From an uncultured Clostridia bacterium (GTDB taxonomy: Bacteria; Bacillota; Clostridia; Christensenellales; Borkfalkiaceae), in the NCBI GenBank assembly GCA_934272745.1, contig CAKQSI010000020.1, forward strand, positions 1-36,255: a stretch of DNA of 36,255 nt. Reading direction: 5' to 3'. The position numbers and the translations under genes were made by a program. This document shows, one piece after another, positions 23,551 to 32,451 of this stretch (positions are counted from its first letter, which is position 1; every line of letters starts with the position of its first letter). The notes under the pieces are model-generated. The model was given only the letters and a program-made list of their open reading frames with translations, was not told the origin of the DNA and did no database searches.

Positions 23551-25080
23551 ATGACCGAAACCGAATCGCAACTGATGCAAAAAATCGCACAGGAAGACGA
23601 AGATCTGGCGGGATTGCGCCTTTCTTCCATTACGGTGGACGAGCGGCGGAAGTCGGTCAATTTCGCGTTCCTTTCCGAAAAAACGGTAGACGAGGCGGGG
23701 CAGGAGAAACTGCTTTCCGTGGTCAACGAGTTCGTACCGGACGCGTTTTTAGGCGTCACCGTCACGGTGGAACGCCGCGTTGCCGATAACGAACTGGTGC
23801 GCCACGCCGTCTATACCTATCTCAAAAAAACGCAGAACGCCATCTCCGCGGAACTGACGGAATCGGACGTGACGGCGGACTGCTCCGCCGAAATCAAACG
23901 GTATAAAATCGCCGTAACGCCGGCAACCGCCGCCCTTTTGAAAAAAAGCGGCGCGATCGACGACGTAAACGCGCATCTCGCGCGGAATTTCTGCGGCACG
24001 TTCTCCGGCACGGTCTCGGTGGAAAAGGAAGACGACCTGCCCGCGGCGCTGCCCGAAAACAATACGGTCAATTTCCGCATCGAAGCGGTTGAACTCCGCT
24101 CCTTTTTCGTAAAAGAAGTGGAACCGATCGACGATAAAAACATGCCGCGCACCGCGGTGTATATGGAAGACGCCGCCTTCCCCACGGAAGGGGTGGTTCA
24201 TGCCGGCAAAATTCTGTCGATCGCCGAAAAAGCGACCAAAAAAGGCAAACCGTTCTTCATTATCGAGTTCACGGACACCACCAAAACGGTGCGCGCGTCT
24301 TACTTTTCCAAAAAGACCACGCTGGAAAAAATCCGCACGCTGAAAGAAGGGGACGCGATCATCACGCTGGGCGATTACGAGGAATTCGGCGGCGCTTTGC
24401 GCTATACCGCGCAAAAACTCAACCGCTGCGTTTTCCCGCCCGATTTCGTGCCGCTCCCCAAAGAAAAACGCAAGCCCGCGCCCGAATACGTTTTAGTCAA
24501 ACCGCAGCCGGTCACCGCCGTCCGCCAGAAGGCGCTGTTCGACGCGGAAGAAAAAGTACCGGAATGTTTGCTCGGCAAAACCTTCGTCGTGTTCGACCTG
24601 GAAACCACCGGTACCACGCCTTCCATGGACGCCATTACCGAGATCGGCGCGGTCAAAATCGTGGACGGGGTCAAAGTGGACGGCTTTTCCACCTTCGTCA
24701 ATCCCGAACGCCCCATTCCGCCCGTCATCGTCAGCCTGACCGGTATTACCGATGATATGGTAAAGGACGCCCCCAAATTTTCAGAAGTGGCGGGGGATTT
24801 TTACAAGTACGTGGACGGCGCCACGCTGGTCGCGCACAATGCGGAATTCGACTGCGGTTTTATGCGCTTCCACGGCAAGGAAGCGGGGTACGTGTTCGAC
24901 AACCCCAAAATCGACACCTTAGCCCTCTCGCGCGAGGTGCTGCCCAATCTTTCCAACCACAAACTAAACACCGTCTGCGACTATTTCCACATCGAATTCA
25001 CCCACCACCGCGCGGTTTACGACGCGGCGGCGACTGCGGAAATGTTTCTGGAACTCGTTAAAATCAAAAAAAGTCTGTAA
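23551..25080 (+). CDS. PolC-derived DEDDh 3'-5' exonuclease lacking polymerase domains
   Basis: A 509-aa protein at the place where Firmicutes carry polC (between ispG and rimP). Residues 1-~200 resemble the PolC N-terminal domain, ~215-310 its OB fold (EGVVHAGKILSI...FTDTTKTVRASYFSKK), and ~343-509 a complete proofreading exonuclease with Asp349, Glu351, Asp434, His486 and Asp491 (DEDDh). PolC is usually about 1400 aa with the exonuclease inserted into a PHP domain before the polymerase core; here PHP residues and polymerase are absent and the protein stops cleanly at the exonuclease end. No polymerase remnant follows. AAGGAGG lies 6 nt before the ATG. It may be a stand-alone proofreading factor. 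Function is inferred from domains only. Confidence 0.88.
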   Translation: MTETESQLMQKIAQEDEDLAGLRLSSITVDERRKSVNFAFLSEKTVDEAGQEKLLSVVNEFVPDAFLGVTVTVERRVADNELVRHAVYTYLKKTQNAISAELTESDVTADCSAEIKRYKIAVTPATAALLKKSGAIDDVNAHLARNFCGTFSGTVSVEKEDDLPAALPENNTVNFRIEAVELRSFFVKEVEPIDDKNMPRTAVYMEDAAFPTEGVVHAGKILSIAEKATKKGKPFFIIEFTDTTKTVRASYFSKKTTLEKIRTLKEGDAIITLGDYEEFGGALRYTAQKLNRCVFPPDFVPLPKEKRKPAPEYVLVKPQPVTAVRQKALFDAEEKVPECLLGKTFVVFDLETTGTTPSMDAITEIGAVKIVDGVKVDGFSTFVNPERPIPPVIVSLTGITDDMVKDAPKFSEVAGDFYKYVDGATLVAHNAEFDCGFMRFHGKEAGYVFDNPKIDTLALSREVLPNLSNHKLNTVCDYFHIEFTHHRAVYDAAATAEMFLELVKIKKSL

Positions 25081-25253
25081 AGGATTGCGGGGCGCAAGGG
25101 TGTTTTTGCCGGCGTTGCCGCTAAGGAAACGGCGTGGCCGCCGGGGAAAGTTTCCGCGCCCCGCGGAAAGCGGAAAAACCCCGTTTTCTTGCGGGAAGTG
25201 ACGAAAAATCGCGCTTTTTCGTAAAAAAACGCCCGAATAACTGCGGAAAACGC

Positions 25254-25282
25254 TTGCCAAATCACGCAAAAAGTTGTATACT
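25254..25282 (+). promoter_or_regulatory. Promoter of the rimP-nusA-infB operon
   Basis: TTGCCA (25254-25259), 17-nt spacer, TATACT (25277-25282). The -10 lies inside GTATACTGTATAC, a near-palindrome that could double as an operator. Confidence 0.7.
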
Positions 25283-25309
25283 GTATACGCTTGAATATGT
25301 TAGACTGTA

Positions 25310-25335
25310 TTTGAGAGCGGCTTGCCGCTCTCAAA
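25310..25335 (+). promoter_or_regulatory. 12-bp leader hairpin before rimP
   Basis: TTTGAGAGCGGC (25310-25321) pairs perfectly with GCCGCTCTCAAA (25324-25335), ending 9 nt before the rimP Shine-Dalgarno. It is followed by a weak T-containing stretch, so it may be a leaky attenuator or an mRNA-protecting element. NusA autoregulation by a leader structure is known in other bacteria. Confidence 0.5.
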
Positions 25336-25358
25336 TCTTTATGTAGGGGGTTTTTATC

Positions 25359-25823
25359 TTGAAAATCAAAAAGGGAGAGGAACTGGAAACGCTGGCGAAA
25401 AGCGTCGCGGAGCCCTTCGGTTACGAAGTGGTGGAAGTCGCCGTAAAGCAGGGCAAAGACGCTTCGATCACCGTCTGTCTGGACAAAGAAGGCGGCATCG
25501 ATCTGGACGCCTGCGCCGCCTATCACGAGGCGTTCGACGCCGCGTTGGATAAGGAAGATCCCGAAATCCGTCTTTCGTACGCGCTCAACGTTTCGAGCGC
25601 CGGATTGGATCGCCCGTTAAAGACCGAACGCGACTTTCGGCGCGCCTTGGGCGAGTTTGTGGAAGTCAAGTTGTTTTCTCCCGAAAAAGGGAAAAAGTAT
25701 TACGAAGGCACCCTGACCGCTTTTGACGACGGCACCGTGACGGTGGAAATTTCCGAGGGACAGACCATCCGCCTGCAAAAGACGCAGATCGCAAAGATCA
25801 ACCGCGGCGTTCTGTTCGACTGA
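25359..25823 (+). CDS. rimP: Ribosome maturation factor RimP
   Basis: This 154-aa protein assists 30S subunit assembly. The two-domain layout is visible: an N-terminal alpha/beta part with GYEVVEVAVKQGKDASITVCLDKEGGIDLDAC and the conserved LNVSSAGLDRPLKTERDFRRALG segment, then an SH3-like C-terminal domain. The start is TTG at 25359: AGGGGG (25345-25350) is 8 nt upstream and no in-frame ATG or GTG fits as well. First gene of the translation operon, 77 bp before nusA. Confidence 0.95.
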   Translation: MKIKKGEELETLAKSVAEPFGYEVVEVAVKQGKDASITVCLDKEGGIDLDACAAYHEAFDAALDKEDPEIRLSYALNVSSAGLDRPLKTERDFRRALGEFVEVKLFSPEKGKKYYEGTLTAFDDGTVTVEISEGQTIRLQKTQIAKINRGVLFD

Positions 25824-25900
25824 GCAAAACAAAAAGCATTTCCCGCGGGGCGAACCGCGAGCAAAATCGTCGCCGCGAATTCTATAAAGGAGAGTAAACC

Positions 25901-27061
25901 ATGGAAAACAAAGAGTTCTATTCGGCTTTGGACGATCTGGAACAGCAAAAGGGCATCGACCGCCAGATCTTTATCGACGCATTGCAAAACGCGCTGGTGT
26001 TCGCTTATAAAAAGCACACGGGCGATCCTTCCAACGTCGTCGTGGAAATGAATCCCGAAGAAAACAGCATTCGCTTCTTCAGCGTCAAGACGGTGGTCGA
26101 AGACGTGGAAGACGAAGAAAACGAACTGTGGATCGAAGACGCGCTGGAGGAAGACCCGAACGCCAAAGTGGGCGACGTCATTAAAAAAGAATTCGTCCCC
26201 AAGGACTTCGGCAGAATCGCCGCGCAGACAGCAAAGCAAGTCATCATGCAAAAACTGCGTGAAGCCGAACGGGACAACACGCTTTCCGCGTTCTCCGACA
26301 AAGAGGGCGAACTGATGACCTGCATCGTCCGCCGCATCGAAAATAAAAACGTTTACGTGGATTTAGGGCAGGGCGAACTGGAAGGCGTAATGCTTCCGCA
26401 GGATCAGACCCCGGGCGAAACCTACCGCGTCAACGACAAATTGAAAGTCTTCGTTAAACGCGTGCGCAGCATGGGCAGAAACGCGCAGGTGCTGGTTTCC
26501 CGCTCCGCGGCTGGGCTGGTTCGCAAACTGTTTGAAAACGAAGTGCCGGAAATCCGTCAGGGCTACGTCGAAATCAAAGCCGTGGCGAGAGAACCCGGTC
26601 AGCGCACCAAAATCGCTATTTATTCGGAAGATTCCCGCATCGATCCGGTCGGCGCGTGCGTCGGAAACAAAGGTTCCCGCGTCAACGCCGTCGTAGCCGA
26701 ACTGGGCGGAGAGAAAATCGACATTATTTTGTGGAACGAAAACCCGCTGGAATTTATCGCCAAGGCGCTTTCGCCCGCAAGAGTACAAAAGGTTATCATG
26801 CTGAGCGAAGAAATGCGCGCCGCACGCGTCGTCGTTGCGGACGACGTTCTGTCGCTTGCGATCGGCAGGGACGGACAAAACGCTCGTCTTGCCGCGCGTC
26901 TTACCGGCTGGAAGGTTGACGTCAAGAGCGAATCGTACATCCGCGATCACGAGGAAGAACTCCGCGAAAAGGATCTGGAAAAGTACGGCGTCGACGTAGA
27001 AGTCCCCGCCGAGGAAGAAGAGTCCGAATCCGAACAGACCGAGGCGGAAGACGCCGAGTAA
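25901..27061 (+). CDS. nusA: Transcription termination/antitermination factor NusA
   Basis: This 386-aa factor binds RNA polymerase and nascent RNA and controls pausing, termination and rRNA antitermination. It shows the N-terminal polymerase-binding domain (1-~125), an S1 domain (~130-200), and two KH domains (~200-350) with PVGACVGNKGSRV and the LAIGRDGQNARLAARLTGWKVDV signature. The C-terminal ~30 residues are a Glu-rich acidic tail; the extra AR repeats of enterobacterial NusA are absent, as usual for Firmicutes. AAGGAGAG lies 9 nt before the ATG. Confidence 0.97.
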   Translation: MENKEFYSALDDLEQQKGIDRQIFIDALQNALVFAYKKHTGDPSNVVVEMNPEENSIRFFSVKTVVEDVEDEENELWIEDALEEDPNAKVGDVIKKEFVPKDFGRIAAQTAKQVIMQKLREAERDNTLSAFSDKEGELMTCIVRRIENKNVYVDLGQGELEGVMLPQDQTPGETYRVNDKLKVFVKRVRSMGRNAQVLVSRSAAGLVRKLFENEVPEIRQGYVEIKAVAREPGQRTKIAIYSEDSRIDPVGACVGNKGSRVNAVVAELGGEKIDIILWNENPLEFIAKALSPARVQKVIMLSEEMRAARVVVADDVLSLAIGRDGQNARLAARLTGWKVDVKSESYIRDHEEELREKDLEKYGVDVEVPAEEEESESEQTEAEDAE

Positions 27062-27106
27062 GCAAGGAAGGACAGATCCTTCGAAAGAGCAAAAAGAGGT
27101 TTCGAT

Positions 27107-27370
27107 ATGGCAGAAAAAAAATTGCCGGAACGGATGTGCGTTTGCTGCAGAAAGATGCAGGAAAAGCGCAATCTCGTCCGGGTCGTGCGCACGCCGGAGG
27201 GCGGTGCGGAGATCGACCCGACGGGCAAAAAGAACGGCAGAGGCGCGTATCTTTGCAAAGATCCCGCCTGCGTCTCGCGGTTGCTGAAAACAAAACCGCT
27301 CGGAAAAATTCTGGGCGTGCCCGTTCCGGAGGAACTTTACCAGAGTTTGCGGGAGGTTCTTCTTGGGTAA
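27107..27370 (+). CDS. ylxR: YlxR-family (DUF448) RNA-binding protein
   Basis: An 87-aa basic protein with the YlxR core: RMCVCCRKM near the start, a PTGKKNGRGAYLCKD loop and CVSRLLKTK. The family is always near nusA and infB; B. subtilis YlxR has been linked to RNA binding and global regulation. AAAGAGG precedes the ATG. Its last codons overlap the TTG start of the next gene by 8 nt. Confidence 0.93.
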   Translation: MAEKKLPERMCVCCRKMQEKRNLVRVVRTPEGGAEIDPTGKKNGRGAYLCKDPACVSRLLKTKPLGKILGVPVPEELYQSLREVLLG

Positions 27371-27698
27371 GATAGAAAGTTATCTCGGCTTCGCTTTGCG
27401 GAAAAAAAGCGTGGTCAAGGGGTTTAACGCGATCTCTTACGAAAAAGGGAAAGCGTGGCTTTTGATATTATGCGAAAGCGCGTCCGAAAACGCGGTAAAA
27501 GAGGCAAAAAACCTTTCAAAACGGTTAAACGTTCCGCTTCTTGTCAGCAAAAAACCGCTGGAGGAGTTGGTTCATAAGGAAAATTGCAAGCTCGTTGCAA
27601 TTACCGACCGCGATCTGGCGCGCGCCATATCGGAACATACAGACGAAAATTTTGCATTCGTTCGGGAGGACACGGAGAATCAGTATGGCAGAAAATAA
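27363..27698 (+). CDS. ylxQ: L7Ae-family ribosomal protein-like YlxQ
   Basis: A 111-aa L7Ae/L30e-like protein expected to bind kink-turn RNA. It shows the family fold order with RKKSVVKGFNA, LLILCESASENAVKEAKN and a C-terminal VAITDRDLARAI. The start is TTG at 27363 with GGAGG (27352-27356) 6 nt upstream, overlapping the ylxR stop, which indicates coupled translation. Its 3' end overlaps the infB start by 14 nt. Confidence 0.9.
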   Translation: MGKIESYLGFALRKKSVVKGFNAISYEKGKAWLLILCESASENAVKEAKNLSKRLNVPLLVSKKPLEELVHKENCKLVAITDRDLARAISEHTDENFAFVREDTENQYGRK

Positions 27699-30666
27699 TC
27701 AGTTTGAAAACATTAAAGAGATCGGGGAGATCAAAGCCGGCGGAAAACTGCAGGAAACCAAAACGGGGCTTTCCGACCTCAAACGCCGCATGAGCGACGT
27801 CCTCAGAAAACTGGACGAAAAAGAAAAAGAATACGCCCGCCTGAAAAAGGAGCGCAAAGAGGCAGAGGAAGCCGAAGCGTCCGCGTCCTTCGACGCTCCC
27901 GCGGCGGAAGACTTCCCGGCGGAAGAAAGCGTGCCTGCACCCGCGCCGAAAGCGGCTGCGGAAGAAAAATCCGCAGCGGAAAAATCCGCAAAACCGGCGG
28001 AAACCGCGGTTTCCGCGGCGGGAAAATCCGCAGAAAATGCGGAACTCCCCGCGAAAAAGGGGAAAGCCTCCGCAAAGAAAGCGCCCGTAACCGAAAGCGC
28101 GGCTGCGGTCGCTCCCGAAGAAAAACCGGCGGAAAAATCCGCGCCCGCGGCAGAGGAGAAATCCGCAAAACCGGCGGAAAAACCTGTCGCCGCCGAAAAA
28201 GCAGCCGGACCTGCGGAAGATAAATCTGCCGAAAAGCCCGCAGCCGCAGAAAAGCCCGCAAAACCCGCAGCCGAAAAAGCGGCGGAAGCAGTCCCTGCGG
28301 AAAAGACTCCCGCCGCCAAGCCGGACGCCTCTGCGGCGGAAGCGGAAAAACCCGCGGCTCCCAGACGTCCCTCGTTCATCGTGCGCTACGCCGAAGAGGA
28401 ACGTACCGCCCGTGCCGAAGCGCGCGCGGCGAGAGAAGCCGCCCGTCCCGCCGCTCCCGAACGTCGTCCTTACGGCGAAAGAAAGGAATACGTCCCCGGC
28501 GAGCGCCGTCCTTACGGGGAAAGAAAGGAATTCGTTCCCGGCGAACGCCGTCCTTACGGCGACCGTCCGCAAAACGGCGAGCGTCGTCCTTACGGTTCGT
28601 CGCCCCGTCCCTTCGGCGCCGGCGCCGCGGCAGGCGGTGCAAGACCTCCCCGTCCCGCACGTCCCATGGGAGGTATGGGCGCTAAAGCGGAATTTGCTCC
28701 CGCGCCTAAGGAGACCACCCGCAACTTCGGTCCCGCCAAGAAAAAGGCGGACGGCAAGTCTTACGACGATAAGAAAAATACCGTCAGCAAGCGCACGCTC
28801 ATTTCGCGCGAACTGACCATCGAAGACTTCGACGATAAAGAGAGCGGCTACCGCAAACTGCGCGTCAAAAAAGCCAAGACCAAACAGGCTGCGCCGCAGA
28901 TCAAGATCGAAAAAGCCGTCATCAATACGGAAATCATTCCGCTGAAAGTCCTTTCCGAAAAACTGGGCATTACCGCAGTGGAGATTACCAAGCGCCTGTT
29001 TAAGGAAGGCATCATCAAAACCATCAACGACACGGTGGATTACGACACCGCGGCGTTCATTGCCGCCGATCTCGGCATCGAACTGACCTTGCAGCTCGAC
29101 AAGACGGCGGAAGATATCATCAACGAAGTGCATCAGGACGGCGGCGCGGAAGAAAACACCGTCAAACGTCCTCCCGTCATCACCGTTATGGGTCACGTCG
29201 ATCACGGTAAAACTTCGCTGCTCGACCGCATCCGTCATTCCAACGTGACCGAAGGCGAAGCGGGCGGTATTACCCAGCACATCGGCGCTTATACGGTCAA
29301 CGTCAAGGGCGAAAGCATCACCTTCCTCGATACGCCGGGACACGAAGCGTTCACCGCCATGCGTATGCGCGGCGCGCAGGTTACCGACATCGCGGTCATC
29401 GTTATCGCCGCGGACGACGGCATTATGCCGCAGACCATCGAAGCCATCAACCACGCCAAAGCCGCGGGCGTTTCCATCGTCATCGCGTGCAACAAAATCG
29501 ATAAACCGGGCGCGAATATCGAACGCGTCAAGCAGGAACTTACCGAACAGGGCATCGTCATCGAAGAATGGGGCGGCGACGTTATGTTCGTCCCCGTTTC
29601 CGCCAAGACGGGCGAAGGGGTGGACACCCTGCTCGAAAACCTGCTTCTGCTTGCAGAAGTCAAAGAATTGCGCTGCAATCCCGACCGCAAAGCGCGCGGC
29701 GTGATTGTAGAAGCCAAACTGGATAAAGGCAAAGGACCGGTCGCGACCGTCCTCGTACAAAACGGTACGCTCCGCACGGGCGACAACATCGTTGCCGGTA
29801 CCGTCGTCGGCAGGGTGCGCGCCATGATCGACGACAAGGGCAGAACGGTCAAAGAAGCGGGACCCTCCGCCGCCGTTTCCGTCCTCGGTCTGGAAGAAGT
29901 CCCCAACACGGGCGATAACCTTCTTGCCGTAGAAGAAGAAAAACTGACCAAACTGGTTGCGGAAGAACGCCGCAATAAAGAACGCGAAGCGATGATCCAC
30001 AACGCTTCCAAAGTCACGCTGGAAGACGTCTTTAAGGATAAAGACGACGCTTCGGTCAAGACCCTCAACCTGATCGTCAAAGCCGACGTGCAGGGCTCGG
30101 TGGAAGCCGTCAAGCAGTCGCTTCTGAAACTTTCCGGCGACGAAGTCAAAATTTCGGTCATTCACGCGGCGGCTGGCGCCATTACGGAATCGGACGTCAT
30201 GCTCGCGCAGTCTTCCAAAGCGGTCATCATCGGATTCAACGTGCGTCCGGACAGCAAAGCCAAGGTCATGGCGGAACGCAGCGGCGTAGACGTTCGCCTC
30301 TACCGCATCATTTACGAAGCGATCGAGGATATCGAAAAAGCCGTCAAAGGCATGGTTACGCCGAAGTACGAAGATATTCTGGTCGGCAAAGCCGAAGTGC
30401 GTAATACCTTCAAGATCACCGGCGTCGGCACGGTTGCCGGCTGCTACGTCATCGAAGGCAAGATGCAGCGCGACGGTAAACTGCGTATTTACCGCAACGA
30501 CGTCATGATCTGCGAAGGCGCGGTTCGTCAGTTGAAACGCTTCAAAGACGACGTGAAAGAAGTCGCTACCGGCTTTGAATGCGGTATCTCCATCGAAAAC
30601 TTCAACGATATCAAAAACGACGATATCATCGAGTGCTATATCACCAAAGAACAGCAACAAAAATAA
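27685..30666 (+). CDS. infB: Translation initiation factor IF-2
   Basis: This 993-aa GTPase brings fMet-tRNA to the 30S subunit and promotes subunit joining. G1 GHVDHGKTS is at 503-511, G3 DTPGHE near 550 and G4 NKID near 605, followed by domains II, III and IV. Residues ~50-240 are an Ala/Lys/Glu/Pro-rich, probably disordered stretch, and ~255-310 hold four near-copies of ERRPYGE/DR-type units (Arg-Pro-Tyr-Gly rich), a lineage-specific decoration likely to contact RNA. An IF2_N domain precedes the G domain. The ATG at 27685 has GGAG 7 nt upstream; the longer frame upstream overlaps ylxQ and is rejected. Confidence 0.97.
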   Translation: MAENNQFENIKEIGEIKAGGKLQETKTGLSDLKRRMSDVLRKLDEKEKEYARLKKERKEAEEAEASASFDAPAAEDFPAEESVPAPAPKAAAEEKSAAEKSAKPAETAVSAAGKSAENAELPAKKGKASAKKAPVTESAAAVAPEEKPAEKSAPAAEEKSAKPAEKPVAAEKAAGPAEDKSAEKPAAAEKPAKPAAEKAAEAVPAEKTPAAKPDASAAEAEKPAAPRRPSFIVRYAEEERTARAEARAAREAARPAAPERRPYGERKEYVPGERRPYGERKEFVPGERRPYGDRPQNGERRPYGSSPRPFGAGAAAGGARPPRPARPMGGMGAKAEFAPAPKETTRNFGPAKKKADGKSYDDKKNTVSKRTLISRELTIEDFDDKESGYRKLRVKKAKTKQAAPQIKIEKAVINTEIIPLKVLSEKLGITAVEITKRLFKEGIIKTINDTVDYDTAAFIAADLGIELTLQLDKTAEDIINEVHQDGGAEENTVKRPPVITVMGHVDHGKTSLLDRIRHSNVTEGEAGGITQHIGAYTVNVKGESITFLDTPGHEAFTAMRMRGAQVTDIAVIVIAADDGIMPQTIEAINHAKAAGVSIVIACNKIDKPGANIERVKQELTEQGIVIEEWGGDVMFVPVSAKTGEGVDTLLENLLLLAEVKELRCNPDRKARGVIVEAKLDKGKGPVATVLVQNGTLRTGDNIVAGTVVGRVRAMIDDKGRTVKEAGPSAAVSVLGLEEVPNTGDNLLAVEEEKLTKLVAEERRNKEREAMIHNASKVTLEDVFKDKDDASVKTLNLIVKADVQGSVEAVKQSLLKLSGDEVKISVIHAAAGAITESDVMLAQSSKAVIIGFNVRPDSKAKVMAERSGVDVRLYRIIYEAIEDIEKAVKGMVTPKYEDILVGKAEVRNTFKITGVGTVAGCYVIEGKMQRDGKLRIYRNDVMICEGAVRQLKRFKDDVKEVATGFECGISIENFNDIKNDDIIECYITKEQQQK

Positions 30667-30688
30667 TTTGTCCGGGCTTCCGGAAGCA

Positions 30689-30718
30689 AAGAAGTGCGGC
30701 GTTTTTGCCGCACTTCTT
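30689..30718 (+). promoter_or_regulatory. Hairpin between infB and rbfA
   Basis: AAGAAGTGCGGC (30689-30700) pairs perfectly with GCCGCACTTCTT (30707-30718) around a T-rich loop. There is no T tract after it, so it is more likely an RNA-processing or stability element than a terminator. The rest of the 216-bp gap is GC-rich with no gene. Confidence 0.5.
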
Positions 30719-30882
30719 GATAAAGCGGGACTTGTTGCCGGCAGGGGAATTCCTCCCCGCGGGGAAAAGGGCGGCTTCGCCCGCCCGCGCAAGATCGAAG
30801 CGGGATTTCTGCCGGATCGTACAAGAAGGGACAAATCTCCCGCCACTAAAAAAATTACGGGCGGTGCCGAAAGGAGAATTTT

Positions 30883-31263
30883 ATGGCAAAAGTAAGACTC
30901 AGCCAACTGGCACAGGAATACAGAAAGGAAATTGCGGACATCATTTCCTATCACACCAAAGACGACGCGATCACCGGACTTGTCAGCGTTCTTTCCACGG
31001 ACGTATCGCCCGATCTGAAACACGCGCACGTCTATATCAGTATTTTTCAGCCGGACGAGGAAAAGAAAGCGGCTTGCTTTGCCGCGATCGAACGCAACGC
31101 CGGGCATATCCGTCACGAACTTGCCCGCCGCATGACGCAGAGAACGGTTCCCGAACTGCATTTCGTCATGGACACTTCCATGGATTACAGCGAAAAGATT
31201 AACCGCATTCTGCACGATATCGGACCCATTCCGCCTGCGGAAGAGGACGAAAAAGAGGATTAA
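30883..31263 (+). CDS. rbfA: Ribosome-binding factor A
   Basis: A 126-aa KH-like 16S rRNA maturation factor needed for late 30S assembly. It shows the RbfA pattern: an N-terminal RLSQLAQEYRKEIADII helix, VLSTDVSPDLKHAHVYISIF strand region, HIRHELARRMTQRTVPELHFVMDTSMDYSEKI towards the C-terminus, and a short acidic tail. AAAGGAG lies 7 nt before the ATG. The nrnA-like gene starts one base after the stop codon. Confidence 0.96.
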   Translation: MAKVRLSQLAQEYRKEIADIISYHTKDDAITGLVSVLSTDVSPDLKHAHVYISIFQPDEEKKAACFAAIERNAGHIRHELARRMTQRTVPELHFVMDTSMDYSEKINRILHDIGPIPPAEEDEKED

Positions 31264-31264
31264 C

Positions 31265-32224
31265 ATGGCAACCATCAAAGACATTGCGGACAACCTGCGC
31301 CGGGCGAAAACCGTCGCGGTGTTCAGCCATATCCGCCCGGACGGAGATACCGTGGGCGCCGCGCTCGCAGTCAAAGGCGCGCTTACAAAAATGGGGAAGA
31401 GCGTTTCTCTGTTTTGCGACGGTAAAGTGCCGGAAAAGTTCGCTTTTGCGGGGGACGTGGGTGCGTTTTCCGATCATATCGACGGGGAATACGACGTGTA
31501 TTTTGCGGTGGATTGTTCGGACGAGATCCGCATCGGCGCGTTTTCGTACCTGTTTACGGGCAAAAAAAACACGCTGTCGCTCGACCACCACGTTTCCAAC
31601 ACGCGTTTTGCCGCGGTCAACTACGTTTCGGACGTCGCCGCGACCTGCGAACTTTGCTATCGGCTGATTATGGAACTGGATCCCGCGCTTCTCGATAAAG
31701 AGATAGCGACGGCGCTGCTCCTCGGCATTTCTACCGACACAGGGCATTTCGCGCATCAGAACGTCACCGCGGACACTCTTTTTATCGCCGGCAAATTGGT
31801 AGAAGCGGGCGCGGATATCCACCGCGTTTCGCAGGAAATGTTCAAACGCCAGTCCGTAGAAAGGGCGGCGCTGTATTCTCACGTAATGAGCGGAATGCAG
31901 TATTTCCGCGGCGGCAGAATCGCGCTCATATTCACTTCGCTGGAAGCGCTCCGGCTGTATAACGCCACGCCGGATATGACGGAGGGTTTTATCGACTTTC
32001 CGCTTTCGGTGGACGGGGTGGAGATCGCGATTTCCGTTTTACAGGTCGGAGCAAAAAGTTTTAAGGTCAGTTTCCGCAGCAAAGGCAAGTCGGACGTCAA
32101 CCGTCTGGCAGGCGTTTTCGGCGGGGGCGGACACGTGCTTGCTTCCGGCTGCATGCTGAACGGCTATTTCGAAGACGTGGTCGATCGTCTGGTTTTCAAC
32201 GCCTCCAATTATTTAGAAGACTGA
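31265..32224 (+). CDS. nrnA: DHH-family phosphoesterase (NrnA-like nanoRNase/pAp phosphatase)
   Basis: A 319-aa DHH/DHHA1 protein. Residues ~22-28 carry the HIRPDGD metal motif, VDCSD lies near 78-82, and the DHH triad is in LDHHVSN near 106. STDTGHF around 158 is also typical. The C-terminal DHHA1 domain ends with the Gly-rich GGGGHVLASG substrate loop. Family members degrade 2-5 nt RNA fragments and dephosphorylate 3'-phosphoadenosine 5'-phosphate. It begins 1 bp after rbfA, so it is part of the operon, a common neighbourhood in Firmicutes and other bacteria. Confidence 0.93.
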   Translation: MATIKDIADNLRRAKTVAVFSHIRPDGDTVGAALAVKGALTKMGKSVSLFCDGKVPEKFAFAGDVGAFSDHIDGEYDVYFAVDCSDEIRIGAFSYLFTGKKNTLSLDHHVSNTRFAAVNYVSDVAATCELCYRLIMELDPALLDKEIATALLLGISTDTGHFAHQNVTADTLFIAGKLVEAGADIHRVSQEMFKRQSVERAALYSHVMSGMQYFRGGRIALIFTSLEALRLYNATPDMTEGFIDFPLSVDGVEIAISVLQVGAKSFKVSFRSKGKSDVNRLAGVFGGGGHVLASGCMLNGYFEDVVDRLVFNASNYLED

Positions 32225-32451
32225 CCGGGGAAAAAATTGCCCGTTTTATTGAGGCAGACCGGGGATTTTTCCGGAAGCCCGACCGGGGAAAAGGGTTGTC
32301 GCCCATTCAGAAAAAGGGCGGCGGATTTGTGCGCTTAAGAAAATCGGAAAATCTGTTCGATTCGCTTTCGGGCGGGTATCCGGATAATCAAGCCGCACTT
32401 TTCGCAATTCTAAAGAAAAAGGCAAACCAAAACCGCTACACAAGAGGATTT

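Noticed and set aside
27601..31374. A 1257-aa open frame on the minus strand
   Set aside because: It lies antisense to infB and rbfA, has the Arg/Phe/Gly-rich composition of a shadow frame, and has no family-like motif.
31265..32224. nrnA-like gene between rbfA and truB as an unusual insertion
   Set aside because: This neighbourhood is common in many bacteria and needs no special explanation.
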